Below the pieces are notes generated by a model. That model searched no databases and was not told the DNA's origin. It was given only the letters and a program-made list of their open reading frames with translations. The translations under genes and the position numbers were made by a program. Shown here piece by piece: positions 1-7,692 of a DNA stretch of 64,000 nucleotides. The DNA is from Rhodococcoides kyotonense (GTDB lineage: Bacteria; Actinomycetota; Actinomycetes; Mycobacteriales; Mycobacteriaceae), in the NCBI RefSeq assembly GCF_900188125.1, contig NZ_FZOW01000010.1:186001-250000 (forward strand), given 5' to 3'. The stretch's first letter is position 1. Every line of letters begins with the position of its first letter.

Positions 1-1022
1 TGGTTCTGCGACGCGTCGTCTGGGCGCACGTGCATGCCGACGAGACGGTCGACGGAACGTGGCGCGTGCACATGCAGGGTTCGTTGAGCTTCCTGTCGCT
101 GCCGCGCTTGACGCACGTGCTGTCCTCGGTGCCCAGTGGCACCAAGGTGCACATGGAGTTGGCCGTCGACTTCCTGGATCACGCTGTGCACGAACAGCTG
201 CACGAGTGGATACGCCAGCACGAACTCGGCGGTGGAACGGTGTACATGGAGGAGAACGGGTCGGCATCGATGGCCGCTGCGGCGGAAGGTCCGCCGAAGC
301 GTGGACTGGCGGCAGTGCGCGGGTCGCTGGCGCCGTGGTCTGCCTGGCAGCTCAAGGACGACGCGGCGTCCGACGACAATCCGCCTGCGTTGCGTCCGGT
401 GCTGTCCGGTGTCGCCGAATATCACCGGACACACGCCGAAGCGATCAAGCCGCATCTGGCAGGGCTGGAGGAGTTCCAGGATCCGGACACGTTCTTCCTG
501 TGCTGCGTGGACTCGAGGGTCATGCCGAACACGATCACCAGCAGCGGGCCAGGTGACCTGTTCACGGTCCGGAACATGGGCAACATGATTCCCGCGCAGG
601 GCCAGGACACGTCCGTCGAGGCGGCGTTGGCGTACGGCGTCGACGTTCTCGGCACCAGCTCGGTGGTCGTCTGTGGACATTCCGGCTGCGGCGCCATGAA
701 GGCCGTCATTGCGGGTCCGGAGAAGGCAGGGGACGAGCGGGTCAGCGAATGGCTGGAGCACGGTCTGGCAAGCCTGGAGGCCTACCGAAGCGGCCATCCG
801 GTCGGCCGTGCTGCCGAGGAGCTCGGATTCGCCGAGGGCGACCAACTGGCCATGGTCAACGTCGCGATGCAGCTGCAGACCCTGACCCGGCACCGTGTGG
901 TCGGACGCGCCTCCGCGGAGGGCAGACTGCGAGTCACCGGCCTGTTCTTCGACATCCCGTCGGCCAGGGTCCTCCAGATCGGCACGAGAGACATCACCGT
1001 TCTGGACGGTTCGACGGTCTAG
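1..1022 (+). CDS. SulP-type anion transporter / beta-carbonic anhydrase fusion (5' partial)
   Basis: The frame is open to the left edge, so the membrane transporter part lies outside the window. What remains is a short STAS-like segment (about the first 80 residues, with alternating beta/alpha pattern) followed by a linker and a beta-class carbonic anhydrase domain. Zinc-binding and catalytic residues are visible as CCVDSR (near 501-518) and CGHSGCGA (near 670-693), the C-D-R and H-x-x-C motifs of the family. Such fusions couple SulP bicarbonate or sulfate transport at the membrane to CO2/bicarbonate interconversion at its cytoplasmic face. A hairpin terminator follows directly. The internal GTG at 30 is not taken as the start because the upstream residues continue the domain without a stop. 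Confidence 0.88.
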   Translation, partial: VLRRVVWAHVHADETVDGTWRVHMQGSLSFLSLPRLTHVLSSVPSGTKVHMELAVDFLDHAVHEQLHEWIRQHELGGGTVYMEENGSASMAAAAEGPPKRGLAAVRGSLAPWSAWQLKDDAASDDNPPALRPVLSGVAEYHRTHAEAIKPHLAGLEEFQDPDTFFLCCVDSRVMPNTITSSGPGDLFTVRNMGNMIPAQGQDTSVEAALAYGVDVLGTSSVVVCGHSGCGAMKAVIAGPEKAGDERVSEWLEHGLASLEAYRSGHPVGRAAEELGFAEGDQLAMVNVAMQLQTLTRHRVVGRASAEGRLRVTGLFFDIPSARVLQIGTRDITVLDGSTV

Positions 1023-1030
1023 AGCTCGAT

Positions 1031-1070
1031 CGAAACCCGCGTCGTGGATCCGTCCGTGGCGCGGGTTTCG
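1031..1070 (+). terminator. Intrinsic terminator after the carbonic anhydrase gene
   Basis: Perfect 11 bp inverted repeat, CGAAACCCGCG (1031-1041) and CGCGGGTTTCG (1060-1070), with an 18 nt loop, starting 9 nt after the stop codon. There is no long T tract, as is usual in actinobacteria. Confidence 0.75.
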
Positions 1071-1099
1071 GCGTATCCAGGCGAATGGGCGCGCAGGTT

Positions 1100-1128
1100 G
1101 CAACGTGTGCGTGTGCTGAAAGGTGCGC
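1100..1128 (+). repeat. 29 bp element, copy A
   Basis: GCAACGTGTGCGTGTGCTG (1100-1118) continues to GTGCGC at 1128. It matches copy B at 47523-47551 at 25 of 29 positions. Both copies are intergenic. The function is unknown. Confidence 0.5.
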
Positions 1129-1409
1129 AATTCGGTAAGGACGCGGGCCCTCGAAACTTGTGACGAAACGTCTGCAAAACCGGGGACCGACTGGTCTGTA
1201 TCTACTCTCGGGTAGCAAATTCGGGGCCTATGCCCGATTTTGTGAGTGTTACCAGACACTGTGACCGAATTCACTCTTCCGTTCACTTGCCATTTACTCA
1301 ACACGCCCGAGTTGTCAAACTTCGACGACACGCCGCACTGTAATCCATACACAAGGCAAAAAGTTTCTACACACCCTTTGAACTGCGGAAAAGGCACCAA
1401 CGCGCAGAG

Positions 1410-1485
1410 TTATACCCAGGTTATCCCCAGATGGTCAACACAGTTGTTCGACGCTGTCCACAATTGATCCACAGATTCATCCACA
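1410..1485 (+). promoter_or_regulatory. Array of DnaA-box-like 9-mers in 11 bp phase, upstream of dnaB
   Basis: Box-like sites are TTATACCCA (1410), TTATCCCCA (1421), TGGTCAACA (1432), CTGTCCACA (1454), TGATCCACA (1465) and TCATCCACA (1477). All are in the same orientation. Starts fall on an 11 bp grid, with a degenerate slot at 1443 and the last site displaced by 1 bp. The bacterial DnaA consensus is TTATCCACA, and actinobacterial boxes commonly read TTGTCCACA. The array lies about 200 bp before dnaB, which suggests DnaA binding that controls dnaB or titrates DnaA. Similarity is by eye only. Confidence 0.55.
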
Positions 1486-1678
1486 GGCCGTGTTGTGACG
1501 GGAGACTAGACCACATAACGTGCCTCCAGCGTGTCTCCGCAGCCCGAGGCGTCTGATCGGAAGCGGCGAAAGGTCGGCGTCGGCAGGGGCTGTCGGACTG
1601 GCGATGTACAACTTGTTCCGGTAGGTCGCTTCAGGTAGCGGCTGACGGTGTGGCGATGGGAAGGACGGTCGAGTTCGC

Positions 1679-4090
1679 GTGGCAGTTGTGGACGATCGAG
1701 GGCAGCCGGACTACTCCTCCGAGCCGCCTCCCAGTGAAGCCCCCGGTGAGGATTTCGGTCGCCAGCCACCGCAGGACATGGCTGCTGAACAATCGGTCCT
1801 CGGCGGCATGCTGCTGAGCAAGGACGCCATCGCCGACGTCCTCGAGGTCCTTCGTCCGGGCGATTTCTACCGCCCGGCACACCAGAACGTGTACGACGCG
1901 ATTCTGGACCTCTACAGCCGCGGTGAGCCTGCCGACCCGGTCACCGTGTCGGCGGAGCTCGACCGTCGCGGTGAGCTCAAGCGAATCGGCGGGCCGCCCT
2001 ACCTGATCACTCTGACCCAGACCGTGCCCACGGCGGCCAATGCCGGCTACTACGCGGAGATCGTCGCGGAGAAGTCGATTCTGCGCAGGCTCGTGCAGGC
2101 AGGCACCCGCATCGTGCAGTTCGGCTACGCGGGCTCGGACGGCCAAGATGTCGCCGAGGTCGTCGACCGCGCGCAGGCCGAGGTCTACGAGGTCACCGAG
2201 CGTCGTACGTCCGAGGACTTCCTCCCCCTCGAGGAGCTGCTGCAGCCGACGATGGACGAGATCGACTCCATCGCCAGCCGTGGTGGCATCTCCCTCGGTG
2301 TGCCGACGGGATTCGCCGAACTCGACGAAATCACAAACGGTCTCCACGCGGGTCAGATGATCATCGTGGCGGCGCGACCTGGTGTGGGTAAGGCTCTCGC
2401 GCTCGACACGAAGCTCCCGACGCCCGACGGCTGGACCACGATGGGCGAGGTCATGGTCGGTGACCAGCTCATCGACGCGCACGGCAAGCCCACCCGTGTC
2501 GTGGCCGCGACGGATGTCATGACCGATCGGCCGTGCTACGAGGTCGAGTTCTCCGATGGGTCGGTCATCGTTGCCGACGCGCAGCACCAGTGGCTGACGG
2601 AGACTCGCGCTTCGCGAAAGTCCGCACAGGCCGCCAAGACTCAGTACAACGGCTATCGCTCTCAGCAGACCTTCGCGGAGGTGCGTACCACCGAGGAGAT
2701 CGCACAGACGGTTCGCTGCAACACCAAGGATGCGCGCCTCAACCACTCGGTGGTGAACGCCGAGGCAATCCAGTTGCCCGAGCGCGATCTCTTGGTGCCT
2801 CCCTATACGCTGGGCGCGTGGCTCGGCGACGGCTCGTCGGCATGCGCTCAGATCACCAGCGCGGACCCGGAAATCCTGACACGTATCGAGGGTGAGGATG
2901 AGTCAGGCGGCGGGCTCGAAGCAGTGGCCGCGCGCCTGCACACTATTGAGGTGTTGGGCGACAAGCACATTCCGGTCGAGTACCTGAGGAGCTCAGAGGC
3001 CCAGCGTCGAGCACTTCTCGCAGGCTTGCTCGACACGGACGGAACGGTCACCCATGGTGGCTCGGCGCAGTTCAGCGTCACCAACAAGCGTTTCGTGGAC
3101 GACGTTCGCGAGCTCCTCGTCAGCCTGGGCTACCGGGTACAGATGTCGACGAAGCGAGTCAAGGGACGTCGCGAGGAGTCGTCGACTGCCTACACGCTGA
3201 CATTCGCGACCGATGACGTCGTGTTCGGATTGCATCGGAAGCAGTTGCTGCACAAGGAACGTCGTGCCGCTAGCACCACGGTCCGATCGGGCTCCAGGTT
3301 CATCGTCGACGTTCGCCCGATCGCATCGGTGCCCGTTCGGTGCGTCGAGGTCGACAACGCGGACCATCTGTACCTTGCTGGTGAATCGATGATCCCGACG
3401 CACAACTCGACATTGTCGATGGATTTCATGCGCTCGTGCTCGATCAAGCACGGGATGCCGAGTGTCATTTTCTCTCTGGAAATGAGCCGCACCGAGATCG
3501 TGATGCGACTGTTGTCCGCAGAGGCGAAGATCAAGCTCGGTGACATGCGTTCGGGCAAGATGACCGACGACGACTGGACGCGGCTTGCGCGTCGTATGAG
3601 CGAGATCAGTGAAGCGCCGCTGTTCGTCGACGACTCCCCCAACCTGACGATGATGGAGATCCGCGCGAAGGCGCGTCGGTTGAAGCAGCGCAACGGTCTG
3701 AAACTCGTTGTGGTGGACTACCTTCAGCTGATGTCGTCGGGCAAGAAGGTCGAGTCACGCCAGCAGGAGGTCTCGGACTTCTCGCGTCAGCTGAAGCTGC
3801 TCGCCAAGGAACTCGAAGTTCCGGTGGTCGCGGTGTGTCAGCTCAACCGTGGCCCCGAGCAGCGCACCGACAAGAAGCCGATGGTGTCCGACCTTCGTGA
3901 GTCGGGATCGCTCGAGCAGGACGCCGACATGGTCATCCTGTTGCATCGTCCCGACGCGATCGAGCGCGACGACCCCCGTGGTGGCGAGGCGGACTTGATT
4001 CTCGGCAAGCACCGTAACGGACCGACCGCGACCATCACCGTCGCGCACCAGCTGCACCTGTCGAGGTTCGTCGACATGGCCAGGGGCTGA
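1679..4090 (+). CDS. dnaB: Replicative DNA helicase DnaB precursor with intein
   Basis: An 803-residue precursor. The N-extein (residues 1-238) carries the DnaB N-terminal domain and the linker helix. The RecA-like helicase domain is interrupted inside its P-loop, which rejoins as ARPGVGK + ST after splicing. The C-extein (577-803) has the Walker B region (KLVVVDYLQLM), the H3/H4-type segments and the terminal arginine-rich portion. The spliced product would be 465 residues, the usual size for actinobacterial DnaB hexameric helicase, which unwinds DNA at the fork. The start is GTG at 1679, with a weak GGAAGGAC about 14 nt upstream. The gene stands alone between the DnaA-box-like region and a bidirectional terminator. 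Confidence 0.97.
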   Translation: MAVVDDRGQPDYSSEPPPSEAPGEDFGRQPPQDMAAEQSVLGGMLLSKDAIADVLEVLRPGDFYRPAHQNVYDAILDLYSRGEPADPVTVSAELDRRGELKRIGGPPYLITLTQTVPTAANAGYYAEIVAEKSILRRLVQAGTRIVQFGYAGSDGQDVAEVVDRAQAEVYEVTERRTSEDFLPLEELLQPTMDEIDSIASRGGISLGVPTGFAELDEITNGLHAGQMIIVAARPGVGKALALDTKLPTPDGWTTMGEVMVGDQLIDAHGKPTRVVAATDVMTDRPCYEVEFSDGSVIVADAQHQWLTETRASRKSAQAAKTQYNGYRSQQTFAEVRTTEEIAQTVRCNTKDARLNHSVVNAEAIQLPERDLLVPPYTLGAWLGDGSSACAQITSADPEILTRIEGEDESGGGLEAVAARLHTIEVLGDKHIPVEYLRSSEAQRRALLAGLLDTDGTVTHGGSAQFSVTNKRFVDDVRELLVSLGYRVQMSTKRVKGRREESSTAYTLTFATDDVVFGLHRKQLLHKERRAASTTVRSGSRFIVDVRPIASVPVRCVEVDNADHLYLAGESMIPTHNSTLSMDFMRSCSIKHGMPSVIFSLEMSRTEIVMRLLSAEAKIKLGDMRSGKMTDDDWTRLARRMSEISEAPLFVDDSPNLTMMEIRAKARRLKQRNGLKLVVVDYLQLMSSGKKVESRQQEVSDFSRQLKLLAKELEVPVVAVCQLNRGPEQRTDKKPMVSDLRESGSLEQDADMVILLHRPDAIERDDPRGGEADLILGKHRNGPTATITVAHQLHLSRFVDMARG
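2393..3406 (+). other. Class 3 intein with LAGLIDADG homing endonuclease, inserted in the DnaB P-loop
   Basis: A 338-residue intein (precursor residues 239-576). It begins with Ala (ALALDTKLP) rather than Cys or Ser and ends PTHN before Ser577. The class 3 signature is present: Trp67 in ADAQHQW, Cys317 in VRCVEVDN and Thr336 in the C-terminal block, so splicing should start at the internal Cys. Two LAGLIDADG-like motifs, LGAWLGDG (intein residues 140-147) and LLAGLLDTDG (208-217), indicate a homing endonuclease domain that looks intact. The insertion site and start residue match the first intein of mycobacterial DnaB. Base use is close to that of the exteins. Confidence 0.93.
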
Positions 4091-4157
4091 GCCTCGATCG
4101 ATTCGGTCGCGGCGTAGAGCGTCTCGCGTCGTCGATCACGATTGTGACTGTGCCAGC

Positions 4158-4184
4158 GGCGGGTCCGGGATTCCCGGACCCGCC
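4158..4184. terminator. Bidirectional terminator between dnaB and the secreted-protein gene
   Basis: Perfect 12 bp stem GGCGGGTCCGGG / CCCGGACCCGCC around a 3 nt ATT loop, placed between two convergent genes. Confidence 0.85.
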
Positions 4185-4194
4185 GTGGTTCGTA

Positions 4195-4779
4195 TCAGGC
4201 GAAGGGGCAACCGACGTTGTAGTCCCAGTCGGTACCGCCGGGGCCCGTGACCTTCACCAGAACCGAGGTGTCGGTCCCCGGAGGCAGGTTGATGACGGTG
4301 CCGCCGGTGCCCTCGTTGATGTTGTCGCCGATCGATCCGGTGGTGAAGACGAGAGCGCCCTGGTAGAAGACGTCGATGACGTCCGGGATGTCATACGTCT
4401 CCCACGATATGCCGAACGACAGCGGACCACTCCGCCCCAAATCGTGGTTCGTCTGGGTGATGCCAGGCCCACCTGCGATGGTCGCGTTGTTGCAGAACTG
4501 CCGTGGAGCTGCCGATCCCGAACCCGGCAAGCTGTTGAAGATCGAGATGCCCTCGTCGAAGATCTGACGCGCGCCGCCGCGGATGTCGCCGTCGAGAATG
4601 CTGCTTCCCGCGTCGAGGAAGGCGCTACCACTGTTCACTGCGCCTTCGGCGCTGCCTGTCGTGATGTCGGCGCTGCCCGGAACGGGTTGAGCCGACGCCA
4701 TTCCCGGTGCGAGTAGGGCTAGTGACGCCGCTGCGGCGACAGCGGTCAGTGCAAGATGAATTCTTCGTCCAACCAACAT
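4195..4779 (-). CDS. Secreted protein of unknown function
   Basis: A 194-residue protein with a clear Sec signal peptide: a basic N-end, a hydrophobic core and a cleavage site after GMASA near residue 30. After a Ser/Gly/Ala-rich segment comes a Cys-containing domain (FCNNATIAGG) and a C-terminal region with alternating polar and hydrophobic strands ending DWDYNVGCPF. This resembles the beta-sandwich C-terminal domains of secreted actinobacterial proteins. The two cysteines may form a disulfide. I do not recognise a catalytic motif. ATG is preceded by GGAG. An MspA porin was considered and not supported. Confidence 0.8.
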   Translation of the reverse strand: MLVGRRIHLALTAVAAAASLALLAPGMASAQPVPGSADITTGSAEGAVNSGSAFLDAGSSILDGDIRGGARQIFDEGISIFNSLPGSGSAAPRQFCNNATIAGGPGITQTNHDLGRSGPLSFGISWETYDIPDVIDVFYQGALVFTTGSIGDNINEGTGGTVINLPPGTDTSVLVKVTGPGGTDWDYNVGCPFA

Positions 4780-4860
4780 GTTTACTCCGACTGATGGGAG
4801 GGGCAGGGGTCGGAATCATGATGGCAGCGGTCATCCGCTTGGTATATCCGCTGATCGGCT

Positions 4861-4888
4861 GACCGTCGATGAATATACGTCGACGGTC
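4861..4888 (-). terminator. Inverted repeat at the end of the TetR gene
   Basis: GACCGTCGA (4861-4869) and TCGACGGTC (4880-4888) form a perfect 9 bp stem with a 10 nt AT-rich loop. The right arm overlaps the TetR stop codon. Likely a terminator for the minus-strand gene. Confidence 0.5.
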
Positions 4889-5534
4889 AGTTCGGCTGAT
4901 AGGCCCTGATGAACACGTCGACGCCGACCGTGACGGCCTTCTTGACAACGGCGTCGGATACATCGCGGGTTCCGAGTGACGTGAGGTCCGGCAATTCGAC
5001 TGTAGCCAAGGCCATCAATTGTTTCGCGGCAAGCAGCGGATCGTCGATGCTCAGAACGCCGGTGTTGGCCAGCATGGCCAGGCGACCGGCGAGAGCTTCG
5101 ATCACCGGATCGTGGCCGGCCTCGCGTACTGCGGTGAATACCGTTGGATCTCTTTTGATTTCAGCGTTCACCAGTCGGGACAAGGCGCTGGCGCAGTCAC
5201 TCCGTTGACATGAGGTGAGCTCCACTGCCGTGCGGATGAGGCCTGCCCGCCAGTTCTTGGCGCGCACGTCGAACGACGTGACGGCGCTGATCGAGTCCGA
5301 GTTGAGGCTCCGCGCCGAGTCCGCCACCGATTCGCGGAAGAGTTCTTCCTTGCTCCCGAAGTAGCTGTAGATGGTCGGCTTCGACACCCCGGCGGCGGCC
5401 GCGATCGTGTCGATGCTGGCTCGCTCGTAGCCGACCTCGCCGAACACCGGCGCCGCGGCATCGAGAATGCTGCGGCGCTTGTCGACGCTGCGACGCCGCC
5501 CAGGGGTGCGTCGGACATCTTCGGGCGTGGTCAT
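4887..5534 (-). CDS. TetR/AcrR family regulator
   Basis: 215 residues from ATG at 5534. The N-terminal helix-turn-helix is typical (ASIDTIAAAAGVSKPTIYSYF, split around residues 35-57), followed by an all-helical ligand domain with C-terminal similarity to the AefR/TetR_C families. It is divergent from an MFS pump gene. A dyad in the 55 bp between the two starts is a plausible operator, so it probably represses the pump and itself until a ligand binds. Codons further upstream in the same frame run back into the pump gene and were not used. Confidence 0.9.
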   Translation of the reverse strand: MTTPEDVRRTPGRRRSVDKRRSILDAAAPVFGEVGYERASIDTIAAAAGVSKPTIYSYFGSKEELFRESVADSARSLNSDSISAVTSFDVRAKNWRAGLIRTAVELTSCQRSDCASALSRLVNAEIKRDPTVFTAVREAGHDPVIEALAGRLAMLANTGVLSIDDPLLAAKQLMALATVELPDLTSLGTRDVSDAVVKKAVTVGVDVFIRAYQPN

Positions 5535-5555
5535 TCTTCGAATCCTAGAGCACTG

Positions 5556-5582
5556 GACAAAACTAAACCGTGTAGTAAAGTC
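5556..5582. promoter_or_regulatory. Imperfect palindrome between TetR and MFS genes
   Basis: GAC-N3-ACTA-N7-TAGT-N3-GTC, 27 bp, centred between the divergent starts and ending 7 bp before the MFS ATG. Position and symmetry suit the TetR operator. Confidence 0.5.
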
Positions 5583-5589
5583 TCGCGCC

Positions 5590-6966
5590 ATGACGGTAAA
5601 AAGTGTTGCCGACGGAACGCCCGATCGGCTCGATCGCCGCACACAGATCCTCGTGACAGTCCTGGGAGCAGCCGCATTCGTCGCCGTACTCGACGGCACC
5701 GCGGTCACCGCTTCCCTCGGTACGCTGACCACGTCGTTCGATACCACGCTGCCGGTCGTGGTGTGGGTGACCACGGGCTACCTACTCGCCGCGGGCAGTG
5801 TCCTTCCCCTGGTCGGGTGGGCTGTCGATCGGTTCGGTGGGCGGGCGGTGTTCCTTGCGGGGCTCGGTGCCTTCGTCGCCGGATCGGTGCTCACCGGCCT
5901 TGCCTGGTCGATCGAAGCCCTGATCGTGTTCAGGGTGCTTCAAGGCTTCGGCGGCGGACTCGTCGAACCGGCCTCCATCGCAGTGGCGGCGGCGGTGGCG
6001 CCGCGAGAACATGTCGGGCGCGTGATGGGCCGCTTCTCCCTCATCATCAACATCGCACCCGTCGTCGGCCCACTGCTGGGCACGTTGTTCGCGGACAACG
6101 GCCTGTGGAGGATGATCTTCCTGATCAATCTGCCCCTCGGTGCTCTGATCGTGCTGGCAGCCGTTCGGTGGGTGCCGACGACGACGGGATCCACGACGCC
6201 ACAGCCACCGGATCTTCTCGGAATGGCCTTGCTTGCACCAGGATTCGTCTTCGTATTGCTGACCGTCAACCGTTGGGGCGCAGGAGCGGACGCATACCTG
6301 GTGGTCCCGCTGGTCGTCGTCGGCGCGGTACTTCTCGGTGCATATGTCGTCCATGCTCTGCGCACCTCACGTGTACCGGTCCTCGACTTGAGGCTTTTGC
6401 GCACACCGGCTTTCGCCGCTGCGCTACTGGTGATGTGCGTCGTGGGATTCATCATGTTCTCGCAGCTGAGCATGCTTCCACTCCTCGCGGAGCAGCAGTT
6501 CGGTCTGCATGGAATCGCCCGTGGTGTCATCACGTCCGCTCTGGGCGTGGGTCTGTTGTTCTCGATGTCCAATGCCGGACGAATCAGCGATCGCGTCGGG
6601 CCGCGTCCGCTCGTGGTCGGCGGTTCGGTCCTCACGGCGCTCGGATTGGGCGCTGTCGGGGTGGTGTACGACGCGTGGCCACTCCCGGCACTCCTCGTCC
6701 TCTATGTCGTCGTGGGCCTCGGGTTCGGATGCGTTGCATCGCCGAGTTTCGCCAGCGTGTACCGAATACTGCCGCCCGAGTCGGCAGCGCAGGGAACGAC
6801 GGCCCTGTTCATCGCGGTACAGCTCTTCGCTTCGGTTGGAGTGACCGTCATGGGACTGCTGCTGGACCGTGGAGGCGACAGCGTGTACTCGACGGTCTTC
6901 ACTGTGCTGGCCGTGGCCGCAACCGCCGCGGCGGTCATAGGAACGAGGTTGCCGGGTAGGCCATGA
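5590..6966 (+). CDS. MFS drug-efflux transporter, DHA2 (EmrB/QacA-like)
   Basis: 458 residues from ATG at 5590, with about 14 predicted membrane segments. The antiporter signature region is seen as LDGTAVTASL in TM1 and the motif A-like loop GWAVDRFGGRAVF between TM2 and TM3. Motif C-like Gly/Pro-rich sequence (NIAPVVGPLLG) follows in TM5. These are features of the proton-coupled DHA2 drug exporters. It is divergent from and probably repressed by the TetR protein. The 3' end overlaps the convergent reductase gene by 32 bp. The substrate is unknown. Confidence 0.9.
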   Translation: MTVKSVADGTPDRLDRRTQILVTVLGAAAFVAVLDGTAVTASLGTLTTSFDTTLPVVVWVTTGYLLAAGSVLPLVGWAVDRFGGRAVFLAGLGAFVAGSVLTGLAWSIEALIVFRVLQGFGGGLVEPASIAVAAAVAPREHVGRVMGRFSLIINIAPVVGPLLGTLFADNGLWRMIFLINLPLGALIVLAAVRWVPTTTGSTTPQPPDLLGMALLAPGFVFVLLTVNRWGAGADAYLVVPLVVVGAVLLGAYVVHALRTSRVPVLDLRLLRTPAFAAALLVMCVVGFIMFSQLSMLPLLAEQQFGLHGIARGVITSALGVGLLFSMSNAGRISDRVGPRPLVVGGSVLTALGLGAVGVVYDAWPLPALLVLYVVVGLGFGCVASPSFASVYRILPPESAAQGTTALFIAVQLFASVGVTVMGLLLDRGGDSVYSTVFTVLAVAATAAAVIGTRLPGRP

Positions 6967-7615
6967 AGTCGGGTTCAGGGATACAGCTCGCGCATCTCAG
7001 CGCATCGCAATCCGCGGGCTCCTTCGTCAGCACCCGTCCGGCGACGGTCGTCGCCACTGAGTGGACGTCGTCGGCGAGCGTGTCGCGTGACTTCGTATCG
7101 GATCCGTGGAGAATGGTCGTCGATCCGACTGTCGCACCGCAGTATTCGATGATTCCGTGTTCCATCTGGATACGAATGGCGTCGTGGATTCGATGACGCT
7201 CGAAGCTGTCTGCGTCGTCACCTGCAACCGGCACGAGATGGATCGTCAGCCGCTCCAGTTTCTTCTCGAAGCTGCTGCCGGGGGTGTAGTCGAATGCCCA
7301 CCCGTTCACGAACACACGGTCGATCCACCCTTTGAGCAGAGCCGGGAACGACCACCAGTACATCGGGAACACCAGGATAAGGTGATCGGCTCGGTCGATG
7401 CGTTGTTGTTCTGCTGCAACAGCTTCCGGCGTCGAACCGGTTCCTCGGTAGAAGTCGAGATCGCTGGAGTCGAAACGAGGATCGAAACCCTCTGTGGCCA
7501 GGTCGGCGATGTCGACGCCACCGCCGGACGTACGCAGAGCGTCGGCTGTCGCGTGGGCAACGTGGTGCGTCAGCGAGTTCGGATCGGGGTGTGCGACCAC
7601 GACGAGGCTGTTCAT
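6935..7615 (-). CDS. NAD(P)H-dependent oxidoreductase, flavodoxin-like fold (MdaB/NQO1-like)
   Basis: 226 residues from ATG at 7615. The sequence opens with a short beta strand and loop (SLVVVAHPDPNS) that would bind the FMN or FAD phosphate. The family motif YWWSFPALLKGWIDRVF comes near residues 85-101, then GSSFEKK. The family reduces quinones and other electrophiles with two electrons from NAD(P)H. Two C-terminal cysteines (CASC) extend beyond the usual domain. It is divergent from a TetR gene across a large palindrome, so it is likely the regulator's main target, perhaps induced by quinones. Confidence 0.9.
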   Translation of the reverse strand: MNSLVVVAHPDPNSLTHHVAHATADALRTSGGGVDIADLATEGFDPRFDSSDLDFYRGTGSTPEAVAAEQQRIDRADHLILVFPMYWWSFPALLKGWIDRVFVNGWAFDYTPGSSFEKKLERLTIHLVPVAGDDADSFERHRIHDAIRIQMEHGIIEYCGATVGSTTILHGSDTKSRDTLADDVHSVATTVAGRVLTKEPADCDALRCASCIPEPDFMAYPATSFL

Positions 7616-7637
7616 ATAGTTTCCTTCCAACGGCGAA

Positions 7638-7680
7638 TGCGCTATGTACCAACCGTAGGTTACTATTGGTACATAGCGCA
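7638..7680. promoter_or_regulatory. Large perfect palindrome: operator for the TetR/reductase pair
   Basis: TGCGCTATGTACCAA (7638-7652) and TTGGTACATAGCGCA (7666-7680) are perfect 15 bp arms with a 13 bp spacer. A second palindrome, AACC-GTA-GGTT (7651-7661), is nested inside. The right end touches the AGGAGG ribosome site of the TetR gene, so binding would block both divergent promoters. Confidence 0.85.
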
Positions 7681-7692
7681 AGGAGGTGTCCG

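Larger units (their letters stand above)
1071..1678. other. Gene-free region upstream of dnaB
   Basis: About 600 bp without a credible gene. It is poorer in GC than its surroundings between roughly 1200 and 1480. Open frames here lack the third-position GC bias of the real genes. It holds the 29 bp element at 1100-1128 and the DnaA-box-like array at 1410-1485, and it must contain the dnaB promoter. Confidence 0.7.

Noticed and set aside
1246..1467. Open frame of 73 codons upstream of dnaB
   Set aside because: No third-position GC bias and no ribosome site; it lies over the DnaA-box-like array.
1071..1678. The gene-free region as chromosomal oriC
   Set aside because: Actinobacterial oriC lies between dnaA and dnaN, neither of which is here. 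The boxes are few. Called regulatory instead.
4195..4779. MspA-type porin
   Set aside because: Length and signal peptide fit loosely, but no MspA core sequence is recognisable.
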